A stretch of DNA of 64,000 nucleotides from Candidatus Muiribacterium halophilum (GTDB taxonomy: Bacteria; Muiribacteriota; Muiribacteriia; Muiribacteriales; Muiribacteriaceae). Where the stretch lies: assembly GCA_023228995.1 (NCBI GenBank), contig JALOAD010000002.1:1-64000 (forward strand). Reading direction: 5' to 3'. The position numbers and the translations under genes were made by a program. Shown one piece after another: positions 17,332-27,000 of this stretch; positions within the stretch are counted from its first letter, which is position 1, and the number at the start of each line of letters is the position of its first letter. The notes under the pieces were generated by a model. The model made no database searches. It was not told the origin of the DNA and was given only the letters and a program-made list of their open reading frames with translations.

Positions 17332-18186
17332 ATGTATAATATTTTACTTGCTTTAGATAATTCAGATTATTCAAAACAGGTTATTAATCTTGGTATTGAA
17401 GTTGCAAAAAACATTGACGCAAAGCTTAATCTTCTTTTTGTTGTTGAAAACAAAATAATTTATCATCCTTTTGTTCCTATGGTTTTTAATCCTGTTATGG
17501 ATGGATTTGATTTTGGTGATGCATATTCAGGATTTTATGATAAAGCTAAAGATAAAATAAAAGTTTATGGAAAAGAAATATTAAAAAAAGCTGGTGATGA
17601 TTGTAAAAAAAATAATATTGAAAGTGTTTGTTTTATAAGAGAAGGAATTTTAGCAGAAGAGATAATTGATCTTTCATCTGAAAACGACCTTATTATTATG
17701 GGAAGATATGGTGTTGGAGTTGAACATTCTAATTATTTACTTGGTTCAGCAGTTGAAGAAGTTGCAAGAATGGCGAATAAACCTCTTATAATATCAAGTG
17801 AGCAGATAAATGGAATTGAAAATATTGCTTTAGCTTTTGATAATAGTGAATTTGCAAATAAAACATTAAGACTTGCTTTCTGGATGAAAAAAGTATGGAA
17901 AAAAGAATTAAAATTTGAAATATTTAGTGTTGTTGATAATGTTGATGAAGCTGATAAAATGGAAGAGATTATCAAAGGTCTTATTTCAGAACATGAGGAT
18001 TTTAGTGCTAAAGTTTTGTTAAGTGATTCTACAGAAGAAATGATACTAAGCTATATTAAGGAAAATCCTATTGATCTTCTTATGATGGGTGCTTATGGAC
18101 ATTCAAGAATTAGAGAATTAATTCTTGGAAGTACAACAAGTTCTGTAATAAGAAAAATTGGAATTCCAGTTCTTTTGAATAGATAA
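17332..18186 (+). CDS. Tandem universal stress protein (UspA)
   Basis: The 284-residue protein contains two UspA domains. The first begins NILLALDNSDYSKQVI and ends IIMGRYGVGVEHSNYLLGSA; the second begins NIALAFDNSEFANKTL and ends MMGAYGHSRIRELILGSTTS. The second domain has the Gly-x2-Gly-x9-Gly-Ser/Thr nucleotide-binding pattern, so it probably binds ATP; the first has a weaker version. Tandem Usp proteins are cytoplasmic stress-response factors of loosely defined function. TTGGAGGA stands just upstream of the ATG. The next gene starts five bases after the stop. Confidence 0.93.
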   Translation: MYNILLALDNSDYSKQVINLGIEVAKNIDAKLNLLFVVENKIIYHPFVPMVFNPVMDGFDFGDAYSGFYDKAKDKIKVYGKEILKKAGDDCKKNNIESVCFIREGILAEEIIDLSSENDLIIMGRYGVGVEHSNYLLGSAVEEVARMANKPLIISSEQINGIENIALAFDNSEFANKTLRLAFWMKKVWKKELKFEIFSVVDNVDEADKMEEIIKGLISEHEDFSAKVLLSDSTEEMILSYIKENPIDLLMMGAYGHSRIRELILGSTTSSVIRKIGIPVLLNR

Positions 18187-18190
18187 TTAT

Positions 18191-18406
18191 ATGAAGAAGT
18201 TTTTTAAATATATACATAAATTTGCAGAAATTTTATCTTATATTATTTTTCAATTTTTATTTTTGAATATAATTCTTACTGTTATTTATTTTTTGATAAT
18301 TCCATTTTTTAAGCTAATAATGGTTGTTTTTAAAAAAAACAATAAAGGATTTATAAAAACAGAAAATTATTTTGAAACATTAGAAACTTTAAGGCAGGGT
18401 TCATAA
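18191..18406 (+). CDS. SxtJ-like small membrane protein
   Basis: The 71-residue protein has hydrophobic segments at about residues 12-45 (LSYIIFQFLFLNIILTVIYF then LIIPFFKLIMVVF). Its end, FETLETLRQGS, resembles the C-terminal part of SxtJ-family proteins, which are found beside carbamoyltransferases in surface-glycan and saxitoxin-type clusters. It is immediately followed, with no spacer, by a DUF5989-like gene and then the carbamoyltransferase, the recurring order in such clusters. Sequence similarity is thin, so the identification leans on gene order. No ribosome binding site is obvious in the four-base gap before it. Confidence 0.6.
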   Translation: MKKFFKYIHKFAEILSYIIFQFLFLNIILTVIYFLIIPFFKLIMVVFKKNNKGFIKTENYFETLETLRQGS

Positions 18407-18559
18407 ATGACTGATATGTTAAAACAGATGTTTATTCTTATAAAAAAACATAAATTATATATAATAGCTCCTATATTGATAGTATTATGTTTTCTTGGTT
18501 TATTAGTTGTTTTTATCGGTCCTCAAGCAATAATTGCTATAATATATGCGGGAATCTGA
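18407..18559 (+). CDS. DUF5989-like 50-residue membrane protein
   Basis: The short frame reads MTDMLKQMFILIKKHKLYII and continues through one transmembrane segment (PILIVLCFLGLLVVFIG) to a short end PQAIIAIIYAGI. That matches the DUF5989 pattern: a charged amphipathic start, then a leucine-rich membrane helix, then a short tail, about 50 residues in all. DUF5989 proteins are typically encoded directly before a carbamoyltransferase. Here the stop codon TGA and the start of the carbamoyltransferase overlap in TGATG, and the start touches the preceding stop. Function of the family is not known; a membrane anchor for the enzyme is a reasonable guess. Confidence 0.7.
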   Translation: MTDMLKQMFILIKKHKLYIIAPILIVLCFLGLLVVFIGPQAIIAIIYAGI

Positions 18560-20235
18560 TGAATATTCTTGGAATTTCATGTTATTATCATGATTCATCA
18601 GCATGTTTAATATGTAATGATAAAGTTTTTGCAGTTTCAGAAGAAAGATTTAATAGACAGAAACATTCAGCTGTTTTTCCAGAAAAATCGATTGAATATT
18701 GTATTAATAGTGCTAAAATAAATTTTAATGATATTGATTATGTTATATTTCATGAAAAGCCATTTTTGAAATTCAATCGTGTATTAGAAAATTTCATAAT
18801 TACATTTCCTTATTCATATAAGAATTTTATGAATATTATACCTAGATATCTTGGGGAAAGACTTATTATTTCCGATGTTTTCAAAAAAAAATATAAATAT
18901 AAAGGTGAATTTCTCTATAATAGACATCATCTTTCTCATGCTGCATCAGCTTTTTTTCCGTCAAAATTTGAAAAATCTATTATAATGACATGTGATGGAT
19001 TAGGGGAATATTCAACAATGACTTCAGGTTATGGGATAAATAATAAAATATATATTGAAAATGAATTAAGTTTTCCGAATTCTCTTGGTATGTTATACAG
19101 TGCAATTACAAGTTATCTTGGTTTTTTACCAAATGGTGGAGAAGGTAAGGTGATGGCTTTAGCTGATTTTGGAGAAGCTGAATTTTTAAACAAATTAAAA
19201 GAAATTGTAAAGATAAATTCTGATGGAAGTTTTTCTGTTAATGAGGATTATTTTGATTTTAGATCTGGAAATTCTATGTTTACTTCAAAATTTGTTAAAA
19301 AATTTGGTAAAGGTCCTAAAAAACTAAGTGAAATTAGTCAAAAACATAAAAATATTGCTAGTTCTTTACAAGCTTTAACTGAAGAAATAATTTTAAATAA
19401 TGTTAATATTCTTTATTCTAAACATAAAGTCAAAAATTTGTGTGCTGCAGGTGGAGTTTTTCTTAATTGTGTTACAAATGGTAAAATACTTAGAAATACT
19501 CCAATAGAAAATATTTTTATTCAGCCAGCAGCTGGTGATTCTGGAACAGCACTTGGTGCTTGTTTATATCTTTATAATCAAGTTTTAGAAAATCCTCGTA
19601 ATTTTTTAATGGATAATACTTTTCTTGGTCCTGAATACTCAAATAAAGAAATAGAAAATATGCTTATATGTAAAAATATTAAATTTGAATTTTTAAATGA
19701 TAAACAATTATTTGAAAAAACTAGTGATTTGCTTATTGATAATAAAATTATTGGTTGGTTTCAGGGAAGAATGGAATTTGGACCTAGAGCTTTGGGTAAT
19801 AGAAGTATTCTTGCAAATCCACAAAATCCTAAAATGAAAGATATACTTAATGAAAAAGTTAAACATAGAGAATGGTTTAGACCTTTTGGTATTTCAATAC
19901 TTCATGATAAAGCTGATGTTGTAATTAAAGATTATATATTTAATCAATTTATGCTTATTACTGGAAATGTAAAAGAAGAGTGGAAAAGTAAAATTCCGTC
20001 AGCTATACATATTGATGGTTCAACAAGATATCAGAGTGTTAATAATGAACAAATTAAATATTATTCTCTTATTGAAAGATTTTATGAAAAGACAAAAGTT
20101 CCGTTAATTATTAATACATCTTTTAATGATAATAAAGAACCTATTGTATGTAATCCTGAAGATGCATTTAACTGTTTTGTAAATACTGAGATTGATGTAT
20201 TAGTATTAGGGAATTATATGGTAAAGAAGCTGTGA
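18559..20235 (+). CDS. NodU/HypF-type carbamoyltransferase
   Basis: The 558-residue protein begins MNILGISCYYHDSSACLI, the standard start of this family, and contains HHLSHAASAFFPS, the ATP-site segment AAGGVFLNCVTNGKI, and the signature WFQGRMEFGPRALGNRSIL. Members transfer the carbamoyl group of carbamoyl phosphate, through an adenylate, to hydroxyl groups of sugars or natural products. A longer frame opens at 18487, but the start at 18559 fits the family and overlaps the DUF5989-like stop. With the SxtJ-like and DUF5989-like genes before it and SGNH hydrolases after it, it probably decorates a surface glycan. The glycan itself is not encoded in this window. Confidence 0.93.
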   Translation: MNILGISCYYHDSSACLICNDKVFAVSEERFNRQKHSAVFPEKSIEYCINSAKINFNDIDYVIFHEKPFLKFNRVLENFIITFPYSYKNFMNIIPRYLGERLIISDVFKKKYKYKGEFLYNRHHLSHAASAFFPSKFEKSIIMTCDGLGEYSTMTSGYGINNKIYIENELSFPNSLGMLYSAITSYLGFLPNGGEGKVMALADFGEAEFLNKLKEIVKINSDGSFSVNEDYFDFRSGNSMFTSKFVKKFGKGPKKLSEISQKHKNIASSLQALTEEIILNNVNILYSKHKVKNLCAAGGVFLNCVTNGKILRNTPIENIFIQPAAGDSGTALGACLYLYNQVLENPRNFLMDNTFLGPEYSNKEIENMLICKNIKFEFLNDKQLFEKTSDLLIDNKIIGWFQGRMEFGPRALGNRSILANPQNPKMKDILNEKVKHREWFRPFGISILHDKADVVIKDYIFNQFMLITGNVKEEWKSKIPSAIHIDGSTRYQSVNNEQIKYYSLIERFYEKTKVPLIINTSFNDNKEPIVCNPEDAFNCFVNTEIDVLVLGNYMVKKL

Positions 20236-20347
20236 GAAGTGAAGCTGTGAGAAGTGAATGGTGAGATGGTGAGTGGTGAATGGTGAAGTGGGAAAAGCAA
20301 AAGCTTTAAATCTAATTCACAATTTGGCTATTTCGCTATTTAGCAGG
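20230..20347. repeat. Converging 8-bp repeat array, third locus
   Basis: Octamers such as GTGAATG, GTGAGATG and GTGAAGTG (20247-20290) are followed, across a short spacer containing CTTTAAATCTAATTCAC, by the inverted set ATTTGGC, TATTTCGC, TATTTAGC. The right half is nearly identical to those at 3315-3355 and 3411-3453. It fills the gap before the first SGNH gene. Confidence 0.7.
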
Positions 20348-20377
20348 GTTTAAGGGTGAAAGGAATAGATATTTACT

Positions 20378-22462
20378 ATGAGTAGATTTTGTAAGTTTTT
20401 TCTGATTATATTTTTATCAATTATATTTCTTGAGATATTTTTAAGAGTTTTTGGTTTGTTTTATAAAACTTCAATTTTTATTCCAGAAGAATATAAAAAT
20501 AAAAAGATAATTGTTTGTGCTGGTGATTCTTTTACTTATGGAGTTGGAGTTCCAAGAGGTTTTGATTATCCTTCTGTTTTAGAGAAAAAACTTAATAATA
20601 TAGATATAAAAGTTATAAATATTGGTGAACCTGGTGCAAATACTGCGATTGTAAAAAATAAGATTGAAGAGCTTTTTTATAAGGTAAAACCTGAAATGGT
20701 AATTATTATGGCTGGAGTTAATAATTCATGGAATTTTAGAGATGTTAATATTGAAAATAATTTTTTCATTCAATATTTTAGTGATTTTAAAATATTTAGA
20801 TTATGGAGATTTATTAAAAGTTCAAAAAAACATATTTCTGTAAATATTAATGAATATATTTCTGATTTTAGTGTTATTGAAACAGCTTATGCTGATGAAA
20901 ATGATGTTAATAAAGATTTAATCTTTTATGTTTTAGATTCAGATAATATTGTGTTATTTTTATCAAAAATAAAAAAAAATCTTGATAAATCTCAAAAATT
21001 AGAGCTTTGTATAAAAATACTTGAAGAATTTGATTTTTCTCCTAAAAATAATTTTTTTCTTAAAAATAAAAAAAAATCTGTTAATCTTGATATTCAGCTT
21101 GAAATGGATTTTGTACAAAAATTTTTAAATTGGTGTGAAGTTAATAAAAAAGATATTATTAATGAATATGGTCAAAATATTGCAAGTCTATATTTTAAAT
21201 ATTCATTTTTTATTGCAGATAGACAAGATAAATTAGAATTACTGCTTAAAGCTATAGATTGGGATGATAATAAAAGCTATATCAAGAATATTCCTGATTT
21301 TTTTACTGATAAAAACATAGCTGAAAAATATGGCAATAAAATATTGAATCTTCTTTTAAAAAAAATAGATGAAAAAAAAATAGATGCAATTATTTTGAAA
21401 GATATAAGTCTTAATTTAAAAAAAATAAAAGAACAAAGTTATAATATAAGAAAATTGAAATCTGTTTTTGAATCGGAATATCTTAATATAAATCCTGATG
21501 ATAATGATATATTAAAGGAATATTCGGCATATCTTCTTTTTAATTCAAATTCATCCTCAAAAGAACTAAAAAAAGCATTAAAATGGCATATAATAAACTC
21601 TCAAAAGCATAATATTTCAGATATTAAATATAGATTAGCTATTTTATATTCAAAAAATAATAATTTTAATATTGCTGTTGATATAATGGAAGAACTTTAT
21701 GAAAAATTTCCAAAAAATCCTGAATATACTGTGTTTTTAGCTTATTTATATTCTGATTTTTCACAAAAAAAAGATAATCTATTTATTGAAAAACTATTAT
21801 CTGAAGCTTACAATATATTGAATAAAAGTGATAAATCCGAAAGTATATTATCATCATTAAGTACATTATATACTCTTAGAGCTAGAAATGATTATTTACA
21901 AATTGATAAAGCTATAAAATGGCATGAATCAATTATTGAAAAAGTTTTTAATTCACAAATATTTTACAATTATGGAATTCTTATTTCAAAATCAGGTGAT
22001 AATAAAGAAACTATAAAAAAAGCTTTAAAGTATATTGAAAAAGCAATATCTATTGAACCTGATAATAAAAATTACAGATATACTGCTTGGCAATTATATT
22101 TTAATAAACTTAAAAATGTTGAAAAAGCTGCTTTATATAAAGATGTAGATTCAAATTTTGAAGAACAATTAAATATTGATGAAATACAACAAAAAGTGAT
22201 TTCTGACATTGATTATATTGTAAAAAAACTTTTAAAAAATAATATAAAACCAATACTTATGAATTATCCTGAAATTGAATGTGATTATTTAAAAAAGATC
22301 TCAAAGAACAATAATTGTTTTTTTATTGATAATATGAAATACTTTAATAGTCTTAAAGATAAACAGAAGTATTTTTTTCCTGATGGTCATCTTAACATAG
22401 AGGGAAATGAAAAACTTGCAGAAAATGTAAAAAATTATTTACTAAAAAACGGTAATTTTTAA
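20378..22462 (+). CDS. SGNH hydrolase interrupted by TPR repeats (copy 1)
   Basis: An N-terminal membrane anchor (FFLIIFLSIIFLEIFLRV) precedes the SGNH start: IIVCAGDSFTYGVGVPRGFD near residue 45 holds the nucleophile Ser, GEPGANTA the oxyanion Gly, and MAGVNNSWN the Asn block. The matching Asp-x-x-His motif, FFPDGHLNIEGNEKLAENV, comes only near residue 670. About 550 residues of helical and TPR-like sequence separate the two halves (for example IKWHESIIEK, ALKYIEKAISIEPDNKNY). SGNH enzymes commonly add or remove acyl groups on polysaccharides. The position behind the carbamoyltransferase suggests a role in cell-envelope glycan modification. A dispersed repeat begins at the stop codon. Confidence 0.85.
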   Translation: MSRFCKFFLIIFLSIIFLEIFLRVFGLFYKTSIFIPEEYKNKKIIVCAGDSFTYGVGVPRGFDYPSVLEKKLNNIDIKVINIGEPGANTAIVKNKIEELFYKVKPEMVIIMAGVNNSWNFRDVNIENNFFIQYFSDFKIFRLWRFIKSSKKHISVNINEYISDFSVIETAYADENDVNKDLIFYVLDSDNIVLFLSKIKKNLDKSQKLELCIKILEEFDFSPKNNFFLKNKKKSVNLDIQLEMDFVQKFLNWCEVNKKDIINEYGQNIASLYFKYSFFIADRQDKLELLLKAIDWDDNKSYIKNIPDFFTDKNIAEKYGNKILNLLLKKIDEKKIDAIILKDISLNLKKIKEQSYNIRKLKSVFESEYLNINPDDNDILKEYSAYLLFNSNSSSKELKKALKWHIINSQKHNISDIKYRLAILYSKNNNFNIAVDIMEELYEKFPKNPEYTVFLAYLYSDFSQKKDNLFIEKLLSEAYNILNKSDKSESILSSLSTLYTLRARNDYLQIDKAIKWHESIIEKVFNSQIFYNYGILISKSGDNKETIKKALKYIEKAISIEPDNKNYRYTAWQLYFNKLKNVEKAALYKDVDSNFEEQLNIDEIQQKVISDIDYIVKKLLKNNIKPILMNYPEIECDYLKKISKNNNCFFIDNMKYFNSLKDKQKYFFPDGHLNIEGNEKLAENVKNYLLKNGNF

Positions 22463-22495
22463 AGCTTAATGCGTATTGCACCGGTTTGACCCCTG
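22461..22495 (-). repeat. Dispersed repeat, inverted short copy 1
   Basis: Read on the minus strand it gives GGGGTCAAACCGGTGCA then ATACGCATTAAGC, the core of the elements at 137 and 2286. It starts inside the stop codon of the first SGNH gene. The segment from here to 27632, with LemA, DUF3137 and the second SGNH gene, is bounded by this copy and an almost identical one. Confidence 0.75.
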
Positions 22496-22517
22496 TTTAC
22501 TTTATTGGAGGGAAAAT

Positions 22518-23066
22518 ATGTTTATATTGTTTGGTATAATAGTTTTTGTAATTATATTAACATTGATAATATATTATAATTATTTTGTATGTGGTAAAAA
22601 CAATGTTAAATCATCACTTTCAACAGTTGATATAATGCTCAAAAAAAGATATGATCTTATTCCAAATCTTGTTTCTACAGTAAAAGGTTATGCTAAACAC
22701 GAAAAAGATATATTGACCAGAGTAGTTGAATTAAGAACAAAAGCTATGTCTCAACCTACAGGTTCGGTTGAAAATGAAAACACTGAAAACATGCTTGCAG
22801 GAACACTTAAAAGTATTTTTATGCTTACAGAAAATTATCCTGAATTAAAAGCTAATCAGAATTTTCTTATGCTTCAGAGAAGTCTAAATGAAATAGAAGA
22901 ACAGATATCAGCTTCAAGAAGAACTTATAATGCAATGGTAAATTCTTATAATACATCGGTTGAATCATTTCCGGGAAATATATTGGCTAAACAGTTTGGA
23001 TTTAGAAGATGGGAGTTTTTTAAAGTTAATGATAATGAAAAAAATTCTGTTAAGGTCAAATTATGA
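22518..23066 (+). CDS. lemA: LemA family protein
   Basis: After one N-terminal transmembrane segment (ILFGIIVFVIILTLIIYY) the 182-residue protein shows the LemA hallmark: VDIMLKKRYDLIPNLVSTV followed by KGYAKHEKDILTRVVELR. LemA proteins are membrane-anchored four-helix proteins of poorly defined function. ATG 22518 is taken because GGAGGG lies just upstream; a longer frame from 22476 would start inside the dispersed repeat. The start of the next gene overlaps the end of this one by four bases, and LemA genes next to DUF3137 genes are a common pairing. Confidence 0.93.
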   Translation: MFILFGIIVFVIILTLIIYYNYFVCGKNNVKSSLSTVDIMLKKRYDLIPNLVSTVKGYAKHEKDILTRVVELRTKAMSQPTGSVENENTENMLAGTLKSIFMLTENYPELKANQNFLMLQRSLNEIEEQISASRRTYNAMVNSYNTSVESFPGNILAKQFGFRRWEFFKVNDNEKNSVKVKL

Positions 23067-24034
23067 AAAAAGAAGAGTCTCTTGTTACTTTTTATAAGAG
23101 AGTTTTAGAGCCAGACCTTTTAAAACTTGAAGATAAACGAAAAATAATATTTAAACATTGTTTGTTTTGTCTTGTGTTTATTTGTATTATTATTGTATGC
23201 ATAATTGCTTTTAATATAAATGAAGGAATAATTTGGATTGTAATTGGATTTGCAGCGTTTATAGCCATAATAATTGATTTTATAAAAATATCTAGAATAT
23301 ATAAGGATTATTCAAAAGATTTTAAATTTTCTATAGTTAAAAACATTGTGGAATTTGTAAATCCGAAATTAAATTATTCTCCTTATGAATTTGTTTCAAA
23401 ATCACATTTTAAAAAAAGTAGACTTTTTAATTCAAGAATTGATAATTACAAAGGAGATGATTATATTTCTGGGAAAATAGATAAGACTGAGTTGTTTTTT
23501 TCAGAATTACATGTTGAGAAAGTAGATCATTATAGAAATTCAAAAGGTAAAAAACGAAAAAGAATTACGCAAATATTCAATGGATTGTTTTTTTGTGCTG
23601 ATTTTAATAAACATTTTACTGGAAAAACAATAATAGCAGTTGATAAATCTGAAAAAATATTTGGAAGGTTAGCAAATACTTTTCAAGCTATGTTTTCTCA
23701 TCAGGGTGAATTAGTTAAGTTTGAAGATCCTGAATTTGAAAAAGAATTTGCAGTTTATTCAGATTCACAGCAACAAGCAAGATATATAATTTCTCCAGCA
23801 TTGGCAAGAAGAATAATTGATTATAAAAACAAAGCTGGTCTTGATATAACTATGTCATTTATAGATTCTTCTGTATATGTTGCTATATCAAGAAATGAAG
23901 GATTTTTTGATCCTGCAATATTTGAAAAGACAGACAATTTTACAATTGTATCAAAAGTTTATGAAGAGCTTATGCTTGCTCTGGATCTTATAAATATACT
24001 TGATCTTAATACTAGAATATGGACAAAAGAATAG
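23063..24034 (+). CDS. DUF3137 membrane protein
   Basis: Two transmembrane helices near residues 34-75 (LFCLVFICIIIVCIIAF and IIWIVIGFAAFIAIIID) precede a soluble domain with the DUF3137 blocks: FSELHVEKVDHYR, GLFFCADFNKHFTGKTIIA, and VYVAISRNEGFFDPAIF. The function of DUF3137 is unknown; it often accompanies LemA, as here, where the ATG overlaps the lemA stop in ATGA. The last 16 bases overlap the start of the second SGNH gene, so three genes form a coupled unit. Confidence 0.88.
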   Translation: MKKEESLVTFYKRVLEPDLLKLEDKRKIIFKHCLFCLVFICIIIVCIIAFNINEGIIWIVIGFAAFIAIIIDFIKISRIYKDYSKDFKFSIVKNIVEFVNPKLNYSPYEFVSKSHFKKSRLFNSRIDNYKGDDYISGKIDKTELFFSELHVEKVDHYRNSKGKKRKRITQIFNGLFFCADFNKHFTGKTIIAVDKSEKIFGRLANTFQAMFSHQGELVKFEDPEFEKEFAVYSDSQQQARYIISPALARRIIDYKNKAGLDITMSFIDSSVYVAISRNEGFFDPAIFEKTDNFTIVSKVYEELMLALDLINILDLNTRIWTKE

Positions 24035-27000
24035 TGGGTTTTATTAATAAAAAGAATTTGACTGGTTTTTTTGTAATAATATTAATTTCTATAATACTTC
24101 TTGAGATAATACTTCGTATATCAGGTTCTTTTTATACTTCATCCATTATTAATAAAGAAGATTATAAAGATAAAACAGTTATTGTGTGTGCTGGAGATTC
24201 TTTTACTTATGGTGTTGGTGTTCCGAGAGGTTTTGATTATCCTTCTATTTTAGAAAAAAAGCTTAATAATAAAGATATAAAAGTTATAAACATTGGTGAA
24301 CCTGGTGCAAATACTTCTGTTGTATATAATAGACTTGAAATTTTATTGTCAAAAATTAGACCTGATTATGTAATTCTTATGGCAGGAGTTAATAATCTTT
24401 GGAATTTTAAAGATAAATATGAAAAGCAGAATTTTTTTATAAAGATAATATCTGAGTTGAAGATAATGAGATTATTAAGATTTTTAAAATATAGAGATAA
24501 TAATGCATTGAATATATTTGGGAAAAAAGATATTTATGAATTATTATATGCAGATAACAATATTTCAAATACATTATCTTCAAAAAAAACACCTAATATT
24601 AGTAATTTAAAATACATAAATGAAAAATTTGAATTATTATACAATTCGCAACAAACTCCTCAAAGTATAATAAATACATTAAATTCTATAGAAAAACTTC
24701 AGAAACAGCATATTATTGATTATATAATATCACTTATTAATCTTGGTAAATATTCTCAGGCATATAATTTTGCTCAAAGATTCAACAAGACATTAGATAA
24801 ACAGATATATGAAAAATTAATGGGTTTAATTGTATTTTATTCAAGTAATAAAGATTATCTTATAAATTATCTTGAAAATATACAATATCCAAAAACTTCT
24901 ATTGAGATAATTAGAATATTGAACAGTCTTGAAAATAATAATTTCATTGAACAAAAAAAAGAAATTGAAAAAAGATTTAATAGTATTATATCTAAGTCTT
25001 ATGAGAATTCTAAAATAGATAAAATTATCAAAGGAATTAATGTTGATATTGAAGATAAGGAAGATATTATTTTTAACATTAGACATTTTTCAAGTAAAAT
25101 TGAAATTACAGAAAATGAAGACAAAGTAATATCTAACTGTTATGCGTTTTTTAATAGTTTTGAATTTTCACCATCGATTCCAAGATTATTAAAAATACCG
25201 TGGAATTTTCATAAAGATATTAATTATAATAATTTTGAAGAAATTAAAATTGTTGAGATATTTTTAAAGTGGATAGAAGAAATACCTGATAATCTGTATA
25301 TTAAAGTTAAATCTAATTTAGCTGGAGTATATTTCAAATATGCGTTTGTAAATACAAATACAGTTTATGGATTAGATCTTTTATTTAAAGCTATTGAACT
25401 GGAACCACAAAATATAGATTTTTTAAAAAACATTTCGTATTTTTCTCAAAATCCAGATGTTTTACAAAAAAGAGGACAAAAAATATTTTCTATTATTTCT
25501 GAAAGTTTAAAAAAAGAATTAATTTCACCACAGTTATTAAAAGATATCAGCATGAATATAAAAAGAGTATATAATGGAAGAGAAGACCTGATAAGTTTAA
25601 AAAGTGAGTTTGATGAACTTTATCTTAAATATAAAAAAGATGATGAAAAAATATTAACAGAATACTCTGATGATTTTCTTAAAAAATCAGATATTTCTCA
25701 GAATGAACTTAAAAAAGCAATTGAATGGCATGAAAATATATTAAAAATTACAGATAATAAAAAAATACTATTTAATTATGGAATACTGCTCAAAAGATCT
25801 GGTAGGACTGCTGATTCTTGTGATATTTTAATCAGTTTAAACTCTGAATATCCAGATGATAAAGATATTATGATGTTTTTGTCATATATTTATAGCGAAC
25901 TTATAATTAAATCTCCTCAAAAATATTTAAAACAAGCAGAAGAGCATTTTAAAAAGACTTTTGAATTAATTACAGAGTCTATTAATAAAAAAAACTCTGA
26001 TATAAAAGAAATATTAGAGATGTTAAGTATTTTATATTTAATAAAAGCCCAGAATAATGTTGAGTTTTTAGATACATCAATTGATTGGCACGAAAATATT
26101 GTAAAAGAAAATCTGTTTTCAGAACTTTTCTATAATTATGCAATTTTATTATCAATGAAAGAGAAAAACTACAAAGATATTGAAAAAATTCTCAAAAATA
26201 TAAAAACAGCAATAAAACTTGAAACTCAAAATAAAAAATATTATGAATATGAAGAGAAGATATTAACAGAATTTTCAGAAAATCTTGCTTTAAAAAACTA
26301 TAGCGATAATGAAACATTACAGCAGGCATTGATATGGCATAAAAAATATATTGATATTTATGAATACGAAATATTAAAATTCAATTATGCAGTTTTATTA
26401 AGAATAAATAAAGAATCTTTAAAATCATTAGAAATTGTAAGGAGATTATGTCAAAAGTATCCGAATGAATTAGAATATCTAACTTTTCTTGCATTAATAT
26501 ATTCTGATTATGCTCAGGAAATATCTCAAAAAGATTATAAACAAGCTGAAGAAATACTTGAGAATGGAATAAAAGAGATAAATAATCACCTTAAAAAACA
26601 ACCTGAAGATAATAATTTAAAACAGACAATAGAAAAAATATTTTTTGAATATTCAAATGGAATATTTGCAAGAGTAATTGATAATCACAAAGATTTAAAC
26701 AAAGCATTAGATTGGCATAAAGATATATTAAAGATTTCAGAAAACACAAGAGTAAAATATAATTATGCTGTAATTTTACAAAAAGATAATAAAATAAATA
26801 AGTCTATTGAGTTAATGGAAAAACTTTATACTTTAGAACCTGAAAATACTGAATACATTATGTTTCTTGCATACTTATATTCAAATTTTATACACAATGT
26901 AAATTCCGAAGATTTTAAAAAAGCCGAAAAATTATTAAAAAAGGCTTATAAAAAGATATATACAACACAAAAAGATTTGAAAGATGAACAAATACAGGAC

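Noticed and set aside
18487-18558. Longer N terminus for the carbamoyltransferase
   Set aside because: The extra residues are out-of-frame DUF5989-like coding sequence; the family start MNILGISCYYH is at 18559.
22476-22517. Longer N terminus for LemA
   Set aside because: It would start inside the dispersed repeat; a strong ribosome binding site serves ATG 22518.
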